DNA from: Streptomyces sp. WMMB303
Lineage (GTDB): Bacteria > Actinomycetota > Actinomycetes > Streptomycetales > Streptomycetaceae
Assembly (NCBI RefSeq): GCF_029351045.1
Contig: NZ_JARKIN010000001.1
Coordinates: 3,398,501 to 3,462,500, forward strand
Length of the DNA stretch: 64,000 bases
Direction of reading: 5' to 3'
Shown: positions 25,240 through 34,423 of the stretch, piece after piece
Layout of the letters: the number at the start of each line of letters is the position of its first letter
Position numbering within the stretch: position 1 is the first letter of the stretch
Translations under genes and position numbers: made by a program
The notes under the pieces: generated by a model
Seen by the model: the letters and a program-made list of their open reading frames with translations, nothing else
What the model was told of the DNA's origin: nothing
Databases searched by the model: none

Positions 25240-26271
25240 ATGGCGCTCTCCCTCTACGTCGACAACGATCGCTGGCGAGCGCACCAGCAGACCGTGATCC
25301 AGCAGTTCCCGGGCATCGTGCCGGTCTGCAAGGGCAACGGCTACGGCTTCGGCCACGAGCGCCTGGCCGACGAGGCCACCGCGTTCGGCGCCGACATCCT
25401 GGCCGTCGGCACCACCTACGAGGCGGCCCGTACGAAGGACCTGTTCGGCGGCGATCTGCTGGTGCTCACCCCGTTCCGCAAGGACGAGGAACCGGTGCCG
25501 CTGCCCGACCGCGCCATCCGCTCGGTCTCCTCGGTGGAGGGCGTGGGCCTCATGCGCGGGGCCCGGGTCGTCATCGAGGTGATGAGCAGCATGAAGCGGC
25601 ACGGCGTCACCGAGCAGGACCTGCCGCGGCTGCACGCCGCCATCGACGAGGTCCGCCTGGAGGGCTTCGCCATCCATCTGCCGCTGGACCGGGCCGACGG
25701 CTCGGACGCGGTGGAGGAGGTCATCGGCTGGATGGACCGGCTGCGCGCCGCGCGGCTGCCGCTGGACACCATGTTCGTCAGCCACCTGCTGCCGGAGGAG
25801 TTCGCCGTCCTCCAGCAGCAGTTCCCGCAGACCCGCTTCCGCGCCCGGATCGGCACCCGGCTGTGGCTGGGCGACCACGCCGCCACCGAGTACCGGGGCG
25901 CGATCCTGGACGTCAGCCGGGTGGCCAAGGGCGAGCGGTTCGGCTACCGGCAGGCCAAGGCGTCCGGCGACGGCTGGCTCGTCGTCGTCGCGGGCGGCAC
26001 CTCGCACGGGGTGGGCCTGGAGTCCCCCAAGGCGCTGCACGGCATCACACCGCGCGCCAAGGGCGTCGCCCGCGCGGGCCTGGCGACGGTCAACCGGAAC
26101 CTCTCCCCGTTCGTCTGGGCGGGCAAGCAGCGCTGGTTCGCCGAGCCGCCGCACATGCAGGTCTCCATCCTCTTCGTCCCCGCCGACGCGCCGGAGCCGC
26201 ATGTGGGCGAGGAGCTCGTCGCGATCCTCCGCCACACCACCACCGCGGTGGACCGGACAGTGGACCGCTGA
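25240..26271 (+). CDS. Alanine-racemase-like PLP enzyme, apparently atypical
   Basis: 343 aa, slightly shorter than biosynthetic Alr. The PLP Lys lies in VCKGNGYGFGHE, the alanine racemase barrel signature, and the barrel continues with VIEVMSSMKRHG, EGFAIHLPLDR and RIGTRLWLGDHA. The region where Alr has its second catalytic base (VGYxDG with Tyr) reads VVVAGGTSHGVG, with no Tyr at an obvious equivalent position. It is therefore either a diverged racemase or another PLP barrel enzyme. Its placement right after femX suggests work on peptidoglycan amino acids (inference). Start preceded by AGAAAGG. Confidence 0.75.
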   Translation: MALSLYVDNDRWRAHQQTVIQQFPGIVPVCKGNGYGFGHERLADEATAFGADILAVGTTYEAARTKDLFGGDLLVLTPFRKDEEPVPLPDRAIRSVSSVEGVGLMRGARVVIEVMSSMKRHGVTEQDLPRLHAAIDEVRLEGFAIHLPLDRADGSDAVEEVIGWMDRLRAARLPLDTMFVSHLLPEEFAVLQQQFPQTRFRARIGTRLWLGDHAATEYRGAILDVSRVAKGERFGYRQAKASGDGWLVVVAGGTSHGVGLESPKALHGITPRAKGVARAGLATVNRNLSPFVWAGKQRWFAEPPHMQVSILFVPADAPEPHVGEELVAILRHTTTAVDRTVDR

Positions 26272-26391
26272 CGGCAGTCACCTGACAGCAGCCCGCTGAC
26301 GGCGGCCCGGGCAGCGCGGGCCGTGTCCGGCCGGCACGGGCCCGTCCGTCCCGGCCGCGGGGAGCGGCTACAGCAGTGGCAGCGCATGCAA

Positions 26392-26425
26392 GGAGGGGCC
26401 CGGGGAAACGTCCCCGGGCCCCTCC
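26392..26425. terminator. Terminator between racemase-like gene and inositol-phosphate synthase
   Basis: Perfect 15-bp stem GGAGGGGCCCGGGGA (26392-26406) / TCCCCGGGCCCCTCC (26411-26425), 4-nt loop AACG, between converging genes. Confidence 0.85.
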
Positions 26426-26452
26426 GCGCAGTGTGCCGTCAGCGGCCGGCGG

Positions 26453-27535
26453 TCAGCGCTCCGCCTTGCCGTCGATGAAGTCCTGCACGTTCTGCCGGGC
26501 CACGTCGTCGAAGTACTGCACGGGCGGCGACTTCATGAAGTACGAGGAGGCCGAGAGAATCGGGCCGCCGATACCGCGGTCCTTGGCGATCTTCGCGGCG
26601 CGCAGCGCATCGATGATCACACCGGCGGAGTTGGGCGAGTCCCACACCTCGAGCTTGTACTCCAGGTTCAGCGGCACGTCGCCGAAGGCGCGGCCCTCCA
26701 GCCGGACATAGGCCCACTTGCGGTCGTCCAGCCAGGCGACGAAGTCCGAGGGGCCGATGTGCACGTTGTCGGCGCCCAGGTCGCGGTCGGGGATCTGGGA
26801 GGTGACGGCCTGCGTCTTGGAGATCTTCTTGGACTCCAGCCGCTCCCGCTCCAGCATGTTCTTGAAGTCCATGTTGCCGCCGACGTTCAGCTGCATCGTG
26901 CGGTCCAGGACGACCCCGCGGTCCTCGAACAGCTTCGCCATCACCCGGTGCGTGATGGTGGCGCCGACCTGCGACTTGATGTCGTCACCGACGATCGGCA
27001 CGCCCGCGGCGGTGAACTTGTCCGCCCACTCCTTGGTGCCGGCGATGAAGACGGGGAGCGCGTTGACGAAGGCCACCCCGGCGTCCAGGGCGCACTGCGC
27101 GTAGAACTCGACGGCGGACTGCGAGCCCACGGGCAGGTAGCAGACCAGCACGTCCGCCTGCGCGTCCTTCAGCGCCCGGACGACGTCGACGGGGGCGGCG
27201 TCGGACTCCTCGATGGTCTCGCGGTAGTACTTGCCCAGACCGTCGTGGGTGTGGCCGCGCTGCACGGAGACGCCGGTGGGCGGCACGTCGCAGATCTTGA
27301 TGGTGTTGTTCTCACTGGCGCCGATGGCGTCGGCCAGGTCGAGGCCCACCTTCTTGCCGTCGACGTCGAAGGCGGCGACGAACTCGATGTCGCGCACGTG
27401 GTAGTCGCCGAACTGGACGTGCATCAGCCCCGGCACCTTGCCGTCCGGGTCGGCGTCCTTGTAGTACTCGACGCCCTGGACCAGCGATGCGGCGCAGTTG
27501 CCCACGCCGGCGATGGCTACGCGAACCGAACCCAT
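26453..27535 (-). CDS. Inositol-3-phosphate synthase
   Basis: 360 aa, the short actinobacterial form. NAD-binding [18 protein letters not shown] at the N-terminus, [46 protein letters not shown] and [13 protein letters not shown] are typical of the family. It converts glucose 6-phosphate to myo-inositol 1-phosphate, supplying mycothiol and phosphatidylinositol. The ATG at 27535 is preceded by GGGAGC; the reading frame is open further but without homology. It is 50 bp downstream of the padR-type gene, on the same strand, so the two probably form an operon under the palindrome at 28275-28295. Confidence 0.95.
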   Translation of the reverse strand: MGSVRVAIAGVGNCAASLVQGVEYYKDADPDGKVPGLMHVQFGDYHVRDIEFVAAFDVDGKKVGLDLADAIGASENNTIKICDVPPTGVSVQRGHTHDGLGKYYRETIEESDAAPVDVVRALKDAQADVLVCYLPVGSQSAVEFYAQCALDAGVAFVNALPVFIAGTKEWADKFTAAGVPIVGDDIKSQVGATITHRVMAKLFEDRGVVLDRTMQLNVGGNMDFKNMLERERLESKKISKTQAVTSQIPDRDLGADNVHIGPSDFVAWLDDRKWAYVRLEGRAFGDVPLNLEYKLEVWDSPNSAGVIIDALRAAKIAKDRGIGGPILSASSYFMKSPPVQYFDDVARQNVQDFIDGKAER

Positions 27536-27585
27536 TCCGGTTGCTCCCTGTGTGTTCTCGCTGAGGCTCGCGACGGAGCGCGGCC

Positions 27586-28224
27586 TCATCTGTCGGTGTT
27601 GTCGGACGGACCCGGTGCTGGACGGTCCGGACGGGTCTCCCGCGCCGGGCGCCCCGCACGCTCGCTCTCGATGAGTTCGCTGAGCCAGCGGACCTCGCGC
27701 TCCACGGATTCCATGCCGTGGCGCTGGAGTTCGAGCGTGTAGTCGTCGAGGCGCTCACGGGTACGGGCGAGGGAGGCGCGCATCTTCGCGAGCCTCTCCT
27801 CCAGTCGGCTGCGGCGTCCCTCCAGCACACGCATGCGGACGTCGCGCGAGGTCTGGCCGAAGAAGGCGAAGCGGACGCCGAAGTGCTCGTCCTCCCAGGT
27901 GTCGGGACCCGTCTGGGAGAGCAGCTCCTCGAAGTGCTCCTTGCCGTCGGCCGTCAGCCGGTACACGATCTTCGCCCGGCGCCCGGCCAGCGGGGCCGTC
28001 TGGGCCCGCGCGGCCTGCTGCTCCTCCGGCTGCTCGCTCGGCTCCTCCACCAGCCAGCCGCGCTGCACCAGCGCTTTGAGGCAGGGGTAGAGCGAGCCGT
28101 AGCTGAAGGCGCGGAAGACGCCGAGCGAGGTGTTGAGCCGCTTGCGCAGCTCGTACCCGTGCATCGGGGACTCGCGCAGCAGACCGAGTACGGCGAACTC
28201 GAGAACGCCGGAGCGCCTGCTCAC
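27586..28224 (-). CDS. PadR-family transcriptional regulator
   Basis: 212 aa from the GTG at 28224, preceded by GGAGGTGGG. Winged helix at residues 5-110: [28 protein letters not shown], then [21 protein letters not shown] and [17 protein letters not shown] helical C-terminal dimerisation domain (about 130-200) follows. A charged Gln/Glu/Ala insert lies in the wing. Lies directly upstream of the inositol-phosphate synthase gene, the likely target along with itself; related PadR proteins neighbour this gene in Streptomyces. The 21-bp perfect palindrome 51 bp upstream is its likely operator. Confidence 0.9.
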   Translation of the reverse strand: MSRRSGVLEFAVLGLLRESPMHGYELRKRLNTSLGVFRAFSYGSLYPCLKALVQRGWLVEEPSEQPEEQQAARAQTAPLAGRRAKIVYRLTADGKEHFEELLSQTGPDTWEDEHFGVRFAFFGQTSRDVRMRVLEGRRSRLEERLAKMRASLARTRERLDDYTLELQRHGMESVEREVRWLSELIESERAGRPARETRPDRPAPGPSDNTDR

Positions 28225-28274
28225 CGTCCGCCCACCTCCGTCCACAACCGCTTATCCCGTGCTTATCTCGCTCT

Positions 28275-28295
28275 GATGTATCGACTCGATACATC
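28275..28295. promoter_or_regulatory. PadR operator: 21-bp perfect palindrome
   Basis: GATGTATCGA (28275-28284), C, TCGATACATC (28286-28295): ten-base arms without mismatch around one base. It sits between padR (start 28224) and the divergent PBP gene (start 28594). The arms contain the ATGTAT/ATACAT core commonly seen in PadR operators. Confidence 0.7.
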
Positions 28296-28593
28296 CCGAC
28301 GATAGAACGCGGCGCCGGGAGCGACAAGAGGGGGGTCGGTGAGGGCCCTCACATCGCCGATTCACCGGAGCACCTTTGCGCCCTTTGTGGCGAATACCGG
28401 CTAAGGACGGTTTTGAAGCTGCGTAGTCTGTCCGCGTGCAGACCACCGGGAACCGTGCGACGCGAGTGCGCGTCCTCGTCTCCGGTGAAGTGCGTCCGGG
28501 TCCGGTTCTCCCGTCCCGGCGCACCCGGGGGGACCAGAAGCAAACTGCCACCTTCAGGCGCACGGGCCGCCTGCCCGAGGAGTAGCTGTTCCA

Positions 28594-31302
28594 ATGAGCG
28601 GAAACCGTCGAAAGCCGCCGCAGGGGCGCGGCCGTCGCGCGGCGCAGCCGCCACCGTCCTCCGGCCGCCGGTCGGCCTCCCGCGGTGGCGAGCAGCAGCC
28701 GCCCTCCGGTCCGGGCCCCGAAGCACAGGGCCACCGGTCGGCACCCGGCGGGTCCGGCCACGGCGGGGGCCGCGCGGAGGCCAGGAGAGCCGCCCAGGGC
28801 GGCGGACGGCGGCGGGCCGCGGCGGCGGCCGCCAACGCCCAGGGCGGGCGGCGCGGAGTCGGCCGCGGCCGCGGGACGCCGGAGCGCAAGCGCTTCATCG
28901 ACTACCCGCGGGCCGGGAAGCACGGCGTGCGGCGCTGGCTGCCGTCCTGGAAGCTGGTGTCCGCCACCTGCTTCGGCTTCGTCGGGCTGCTGATCGTCGC
29001 CTTCGCCATCGGTCTGTGGATGGTGGAGGTACCCGACCAGGCCAAGGCGGACGCGCGCTCGCAGACGAACGTCTACTACTGGAAGGGCGGCGAACGGCTC
29101 GCGGTGGCGGGCGCCGAAGGGGAGAAGAACCGGCAGAACGTCTCGCTGAACCAGATGCCCGAGTCCCTCCAGCACGCGGTCGTCGCCTCGGAGAACGCGT
29201 CGTTCTGGGAGGACTCCGGCGTCGACCCGATGGGTATCGCACGCGCCGCCTTCAACATGGCGACCGGCGGGGAGACCCAGGGCGGTTCGACGATCACCCA
29301 GCAGTTCGTCAAGAACAACTACCTCACCCAGGACCAGACCATCAAGCGCAAGGTCACGGAGCTGTTCATCTCCATCAAGGCCGGCGCCACGATGAAGAAG
29401 TCGGAGATCCTGGAGGGGTATCTCAACACGGCCTACTTCGGCCGCGGCGCCTTCGGCGTCCAGGCGGCCTCGCAGGCGTACTTCAAGAAGGACGTCGCCG
29501 ACATCACCCCGTCCGAGGGCGCGTATCTGACGACGCTGCTGAACGGCTCCGCGCTCTACGACCCCTACGAAGGGGACCGGAAGGCGAACGAGGCACGTTC
29601 GAAGAAGAAGTGGGCGTCCGTCCTCAACCGCGAGGTCGAGGTCCACAAGATGTCCCGCGCCGAGGCCGACAAGCTCATCAAAAAGGGTCTGCCGACGATC
29701 AAACCGCCGAAGAAGGCGATGGACAAGCGGGGTCAGAAGGGCTACCTGATCGACCTGGCCAACCGCTACCTGGTCAACAACGACGTCCTCACCCGTGAGC
29801 AGCTCAACCGCGGCGGCTACCAGATCACCACGACGTTCGACAAAGAGAAGACGTTCGCCCTCCGGGACTCGGTCAACAAGATCTACAAGGAGAACATCGA
29901 CCCGAAGAAACGCCCTGATCTGGACACCCACGTCCAGTTCGGCGGCGCCTCGGTCTCTCCCAGCGACGGCAGAATCGTGGCCCTGTACGGCGGCAAGGAC
30001 TACGTCAAGCACTTCACCAACAACGCGGACGAGACCGGTGTGCCCGTCGGCTCCACCTTCAAGCCGTTCGTGCTGAGTGCCGCCATGCGCGACGGCGTGC
30101 GCGACCGGAGTGGACCGGAGCAGCAGTCCGCCACCCAGCGCACCCTCGCCAACCCGGACAAGAGCTTCTACAGCGGCAAGAACAAGATGCTCGTCCGCAA
30201 CTACAACGGCGAGATCTGGAAGAACAAGGAAGGCGAGTCCTGGCGGCAGACCAACGACGGCAACCAGGACTACGGCGAAAAGTCGGAGGACTACCGGATC
30301 GACCTGCGCGAGGCCATGGTGCACTCGGTGAACACCCCGTACGTGCAGCTCGGCATGGACGTGGGCATCCCGACGGTGCGCAAGAACGCCGAGGACGCCG
30401 GGCTGCTGCCCTCCAGCCTCAACAAGTCGAACAGCCCCTCCTTCTCACTGGGCATCTCCACCCCCAGCGCGATCCGGATGGCCGGCGCCTACGGCACGTT
30501 CGCCGCGCAGGGCAAGCAGCACGACCTGTACTCGGTGACCAAGGTCATCGGCCAGGACGGCAAGCGCCTCACCCTGCCCGAGCACAAGGTCAAGCAGTCC
30601 TTCAGCCCGCAGGTCGCCAACAACGTCACCGACGTGCTGACGGACGTCGTGGAGCGGGGCACCGGCACCGTCGCCAAGGGGATCGGCCGCCCGGCGGCCG
30701 GCAAGACGGGTACGACGGACGGCAACAAGTCGGCCTGGTTCGCCGGATACACCCCGCAGCTGTCGACTGCGGTCGGCATGTGGCGGATGAACGACGACGC
30801 CTCCGCCAAGGACCGCAAGTTCCTGGAGATGTTCGGCACCGGTGGCCAGGAGAAGATCCACGGCGCCTCGTTCCCGGCGCAGATCTGGACCTCCTACATG
30901 AAGTCCGCCCTCAAGGGCACGAGCGTCAAGCAGTTCCCCAAGGCGCAGCCCATCGGGGAGAAGGTCTACGGGCCCGGTGAGAGCCCCGAGCCGACACCGA
31001 CCGAGACCACGGCGCCGCCGACCCCGTCGGAGACGCCCAGCGAGACGCCGTCCGAGTCGCCCTCGGAGTCCGAGTCGGGCGACCCGTCCCCGTCCGGCTC
31101 GAGCTGCCCGCCACTCGACCCCGGGTGCCAGGAGAACGGCGGAAACGACAACGGCGGAAACGGCAACGGCGGCGGCGACAACGGCGGAACCTCCGGACCG
31201 GGCGGCGGCCCGGGCGGCGGCGACGGGGGCGGTACCGGCGATCCGGGCGGCAACGACAACGGCGGAATCTTCGGCGGCCCCGTCGGCTCCCGGCGGGAGT
31301 GA
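28594..31302 (+). CDS. Class A penicillin-binding protein (glycosyltransferase / transpeptidase)
   Basis: 902 aa. A basic cytoplasmic tail (about 1-118) leads to one TM helix (about 120-145, ending FAIGLWMVEV). The GT51 domain has SENASFWEDSGVDPMGIARA and GGSTITQQFVKNNYL. The transpeptidase domain has S-x-x-K at GSTFKPF, S-x-N at HSVNTPY and the KTG box in GKTGTTDGNKSAWF. It polymerises lipid II and cross-links peptidoglycan outside the membrane. The last 90 residues are Ser/Pro/Glu, then Gly/Asn repeats, probably wall-spanning. ATG after GAGGAGTAGC. A hairpin follows at 31337. Confidence 0.95.
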   Translation: MSGNRRKPPQGRGRRAAQPPPSSGRRSASRGGEQQPPSGPGPEAQGHRSAPGGSGHGGGRAEARRAAQGGGRRRAAAAAANAQGGRRGVGRGRGTPERKRFIDYPRAGKHGVRRWLPSWKLVSATCFGFVGLLIVAFAIGLWMVEVPDQAKADARSQTNVYYWKGGERLAVAGAEGEKNRQNVSLNQMPESLQHAVVASENASFWEDSGVDPMGIARAAFNMATGGETQGGSTITQQFVKNNYLTQDQTIKRKVTELFISIKAGATMKKSEILEGYLNTAYFGRGAFGVQAASQAYFKKDVADITPSEGAYLTTLLNGSALYDPYEGDRKANEARSKKKWASVLNREVEVHKMSRAEADKLIKKGLPTIKPPKKAMDKRGQKGYLIDLANRYLVNNDVLTREQLNRGGYQITTTFDKEKTFALRDSVNKIYKENIDPKKRPDLDTHVQFGGASVSPSDGRIVALYGGKDYVKHFTNNADETGVPVGSTFKPFVLSAAMRDGVRDRSGPEQQSATQRTLANPDKSFYSGKNKMLVRNYNGEIWKNKEGESWRQTNDGNQDYGEKSEDYRIDLREAMVHSVNTPYVQLGMDVGIPTVRKNAEDAGLLPSSLNKSNSPSFSLGISTPSAIRMAGAYGTFAAQGKQHDLYSVTKVIGQDGKRLTLPEHKVKQSFSPQVANNVTDVLTDVVERGTGTVAKGIGRPAAGKTGTTDGNKSAWFAGYTPQLSTAVGMWRMNDDASAKDRKFLEMFGTGGQEKIHGASFPAQIWTSYMKSALKGTSVKQFPKAQPIGEKVYGPGESPEPTPTETTAPPTPSETPSETPSESPSESESGDPSPSGSSCPPLDPGCQENGGNDNGGNGNGGGDNGGTSGPGGGPGGGDGGGTGDPGGNDNGGIFGGPVGSRRE

Positions 31303-31336
31303 GCACCCGGCCACGTCCCTGACGCACCGCTCCGCG

Positions 31337-31387
31337 GACGGCCCCCGGCCCGACTCCTGAAAACGGGAGTCCGAGCCGGGGGCCGTC
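31337..31387. terminator. Large hairpin after PBP gene
   Basis: GACGGCCCCCGGC (from 31337) pairs with GCCGGGGGCCGTC (to 31387), and CGACTCC pairs with GGGAGTCCG after a one-base bulge; the loop is TGAAAAC. It is 34 bp past the PBP stop and just before the next start at 31418. Confidence 0.75.
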
Positions 31388-31417
31388 CCCGTATCCGGGG
31401 TGCGGCAGGATGACCCC

Positions 31418-32941
31418 ATGACGAGCGCCCCCACCGCACGGAACCCCGCTCCGCGAGCCGGCCGCCCCTCCGCCGCGCCGCCCGTCGTACGCCCCACGGA
31501 CCACGACGAGGTGGCGACCGCCGCGAGCGAAGTGGCCGGCGGTCCCGCCGGCCGGCGCGCCGTGAGCGGGACCGGCTGGTGGACGCCGATCCGCACCGTG
31601 GTGACCCTCGCCCTGGCCATGTACACGCTTGGCCTGCTGCAGAAGGTCCCGTGCCTGGACGGTGGCTGGTTCTCCGGGCAGACCGCGCAGTACGTGCACG
31701 CCTGCTACTCCGACATCCCGCACCTCTACCACGGCCGGGGCTTCGCGGACGGCTTCCTGCCCTACCTCGACCGCATCCCGGACCGGATCTCCGGCGGCAT
31801 GGACTACCTGGAATACCCCGTGCTCACCGGGGTGTTCATGTACATCGCGGCCAAGCTCACGGTGGGCGGGGACTCGCTCCAGCAGGAGGAGCAGCTCTAC
31901 TGGGTGGTCAACGCCGGGATGCTGATGGTCTGCGCCGCGGTGCTGATCGTCTGCGTGGTCCGCACCCACCGCAACCGCCCCTGGGACGGCATGCTCGTCG
32001 CGCTCGCCCCCGCGCTGGCGCTGACGGCGACCATCAACTGGGATCTGCTGGCCGTGTCGATGACGGCCGCCGGGATGCTGCTCTGGTCCCGCTCGCGCCC
32101 GCTGGCGGCAGGGGTGCTGATCGGCCTGGCGACCGCGGCGAAGCTCTACCCCGCACTGCTGCTGGGTCCGCTGCTGCTGCTGTGCTGGCGGGCCGGACGC
32201 TGGGGCGCCTTCGGCCGAGTGATGGGTGGCGCGGCGGCCTCATGGGCGGTGGTGAACGTGCCGGTGATGCTGCTCTCCTGGGAGGGCTGGTCGAAGTTCT
32301 ACCGCTTCAGCCAGGAGCGTCCGGTGGACTTCGGCTCGCTGTGGCTGATCCTCCAGCAGCGGACCGGGCGCACGTTCGACGACGCCAACCTCTATGCCAC
32401 CCTCCTGATGGCCCTGGGCTGTGCGGGCATCGCCGCCCTCGCGCTGTGCGCGCCCCGCCGCCCCCGGTTCGCCCAACTCGCCTTTCTCGTAGTGGCGTTG
32501 TTCGTGCTCACCAACAAGGTCTACTCCCCGCAGTACGTGCTGTGGCTGATCCCGCTGGCCGCCCTCGCCCGCCCCAAGTGGCGGGACTTCCTCATCTGGC
32601 AGAGCTGTGAGGCGCTCTACTTCCTGGGGATCTGGCTGTACCTCGCCTACAACGGCTCCGACAAGCACCAGGGCCTGCCCGAGGACGGCTACCAACTGGT
32701 CATCGCCGCACATCTGCTCGGCACCGCCTATCTGTGCGCGATGGTGGTCCGCGACGCGCTGCGCCCCGAGAACGACCCGGTCCGCCGGGACGACGGCTCC
32801 GACGACCCGGGCGGCGGGGTACTGGACCGGGCACCCGATGCGTTCTCCCTGACCTCGCTCACCCGCCCGCCGGTACTCCAGCGCTCCGCGGTGCCGGTGG
32901 CGGGGGCGGCGGTGCACTGGGGCACGACGCTGCGGAAGTGA
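31418..32941 (+). CDS. GT87-like polytopic membrane protein (mannosyltransferase-type)
   Basis: 507 aa. A disordered N-terminus (1-60) precedes about ten hydrophobic helices. The loop after TM1, PCLDGGWFSGQTAQYVHACYSDIP, and GMDYLEYPVLTGVF resemble the GT87/DUF2029 family of polyprenyl-phosphate-mannose-dependent mannosyltransferases; VYSPQYVLWLIPLAAL is typical of their later helices. The first extracellular loop has the acidic residues expected of GT-C enzymes. The natural acceptor is unknown; a role in glycolipid or protein glycosylation is inferred. ATG at 31418 has a weak ribosome site (GGCAGGATGACCCC). Confidence 0.75.
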   Translation: MTSAPTARNPAPRAGRPSAAPPVVRPTDHDEVATAASEVAGGPAGRRAVSGTGWWTPIRTVVTLALAMYTLGLLQKVPCLDGGWFSGQTAQYVHACYSDIPHLYHGRGFADGFLPYLDRIPDRISGGMDYLEYPVLTGVFMYIAAKLTVGGDSLQQEEQLYWVVNAGMLMVCAAVLIVCVVRTHRNRPWDGMLVALAPALALTATINWDLLAVSMTAAGMLLWSRSRPLAAGVLIGLATAAKLYPALLLGPLLLLCWRAGRWGAFGRVMGGAAASWAVVNVPVMLLSWEGWSKFYRFSQERPVDFGSLWLILQQRTGRTFDDANLYATLLMALGCAGIAALALCAPRRPRFAQLAFLVVALFVLTNKVYSPQYVLWLIPLAALARPKWRDFLIWQSCEALYFLGIWLYLAYNGSDKHQGLPEDGYQLVIAAHLLGTAYLCAMVVRDALRPENDPVRRDDGSDDPGGGVLDRAPDAFSLTSLTRPPVLQRSAVPVAGAAVHWGTTLRK

Positions 32942-33041
32942 ACCGGCCGGGCGGCCGGGCCGGGAGAGACCCCGGCCCGGGGCCGAGACAGGAACAGGGG
33001 TCGGGCCCGGAGCGGGGGCGAGCGGGGTGGCCGGCTGCGTC

Positions 33042-33055
33042 GTTTCACGTGAAAC
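33042..33055. promoter_or_regulatory. parS site 1
   Basis: Perfect GTTTCACGTGAAAC, in the gap between the GT87-like gene and the MFS gene (32942-33091), 37 bp before the MFS start. ParB binding site for chromosome segregation. Confidence 0.95.
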
Positions 33056-33091
33056 CGTCGTCGCCGGTCCGGACTGTGTGAGGCTGTCCCC

Positions 33092-34423
33092 ATGTCCGTC
33101 GCCCGCGATCTCCGCACCCTGCTTCGCTTTCCGGACTTCCGGAAGCTGCTGACGGTACGGCTGCTCTCCCAGTCGGCCGACGGCATCTACCAGATCGCAC
33201 TGGCGGCCTATGTCGTCTTCTCCCCCGAGAAGGAGACCTCCCCCGCTGCCATCGCCTCCGCGCTGGCGGTGCTGCTGCTGCCGTACTCCGTGCTCGGACC
33301 GTTCGCGGGGGTGCTGCTGGACCGCTGGCAGCGCAGGCAGGTGCTCTTCTTCGGCAACCTTCTCCGCACCGCACTGGCGACCGTCACCGCGGCGCTGGTG
33401 TTCGGCGCCGTCCCGGAGTGGCTCGTCTTTCTGTCCGCGCTCACCGTCACGGCCGTCAACCGGTTCGTCCTCGCCGGACTGTCCGCCGCCCTGCCGCGCG
33501 TCGTGGACGGCGAGCGCCTCGTGGTGGCCAACTCCCTGTCCCCGACCGCGGGGACGCTCGCCGCGACACTGGGCGGCGGTGTCGCCTTCGTGGTGCGCTT
33601 CCTCGCCCCCGGCGCCGGACGGGACGCGGATGCCCTGGTCCTGCTGACGGCCGCCGCAGTGTATCTGCTGGCCGGCCTCGCCTCACTGCGGATGGGCAAG
33701 GAACTGCTCGGCCCTGATCCCGCCGAGGTGCAGCCCCGCGTCCTCGCTGCCGTCGCCAGCACCGCGCGGGGGCTGCTCGCGGGGCTGGTCCACCTCGGCG
33801 GGCGTCCTGCCGCCGTGTACGCGCTGACGGCCTCGGCACTGATGCGGTTCTGCTACGGAGCACTGACGGTCACGGTGCTGATGCTGGCCCGGTACGCATG
33901 GAACGGAAGCGGCGACTCCGACGGTGGGCTCCCGCTGCTGGGGATCGCGCTCGGCCTCTCGGGGCTTGGGTTCTTCGTCGCCGCCGTCATCACGCCCTCG
34001 GCGGTGCCTCGGGTCGGCATCTTCGGCTGGATGGCGCTGTGCGCGGGTGCCGGGGCGGTACTGGAACCGGCCCTGGGGCTGTCCTTCCGGCCCGTGCCGA
34101 TACTGCTGGCCGCCTTCGTGCTGGGGCTGGTGACCCAGGCCGGGAAGATCGCCACGGACACCGCTGTCCAGACCTCCGTGGACGACGCCTTCCGCGGCCG
34201 GGTCTTCTCCCTCTACGACATGCTCTACAACGTGTCCTACGTCGGGGCGGCCGGAGTCGCCGCGGCGATGCTTCCGCCGGACGGCCGGTCCGCGGCCGTC
34301 GTCGTCGGAGTGGCCGTGCTCTACGCGCTCCTCGCCGTCGCGCTCTTCCGCGTTTCACGTGAAACAACGCTGCGCGGCGGGACGGACCGGGTCAGCCCTC
34401 CTGCTGGGCCCACCACTTCCTGA
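33092..34423 (+). CDS. MFS transporter
   Basis: 443 aa, twelve hydrophobic segments. It begins MSVARDLRTLLRFPDFRKLLTVRLLSQSADGIYQIALAAYVVF and has LLPYSVLGPFAGVLLDRWQRRQVL (motif A variant) and PRVVDGERLVVANSLSPTAGTLA, as in the MFS_3/enterobactin-exporter-like group common in Streptomyces. The substrate is unknown. Its last codons (RVSRETTLRGG) run across parS site 2 at 34352-34365. The 3' end overlaps the end of the CCA transferase gene on the other strand by 32 bp. Confidence 0.85.
   Translation: MSVARDLRTLLRFPDFRKLLTVRLLSQSADGIYQIALAAYVVFSPEKETSPAAIASALAVLLLPYSVLGPFAGVLLDRWQRRQVLFFGNLLRTALATVTAALVFGAVPEWLVFLSALTVTAVNRFVLAGLSAALPRVVDGERLVVANSLSPTAGTLAATLGGGVAFVVRFLAPGAGRDADALVLLTAAAVYLLAGLASLRMGKELLGPDPAEVQPRVLAAVASTARGLLAGLVHLGGRPAAVYALTASALMRFCYGALTVTVLMLARYAWNGSGDSDGGLPLLGIALGLSGLGFFVAAVITPSAVPRVGIFGWMALCAGAGAVLEPALGLSFRPVPILLAAFVLGLVTQAGKIATDTAVQTSVDDAFRGRVFSLYDMLYNVSYVGAAGVAAAMLPPDGRSAAVVVGVAVLYALLAVALFRVSRETTLRGGTDRVSPPAGPTTS
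34352..34365. promoter_or_regulatory. parS site 2
   Basis: Perfect GTTTCACGTGAAAC inside the last 25 codons of the MFS gene, coding for part of its tail. Confidence 0.95.

Noticed and set aside
23794..26235. 813-residue minus-strand frame
   Set aside because: Lies wholly antisense to femX and the racemase-like gene, which have clear domains; composition is that of a shadow.
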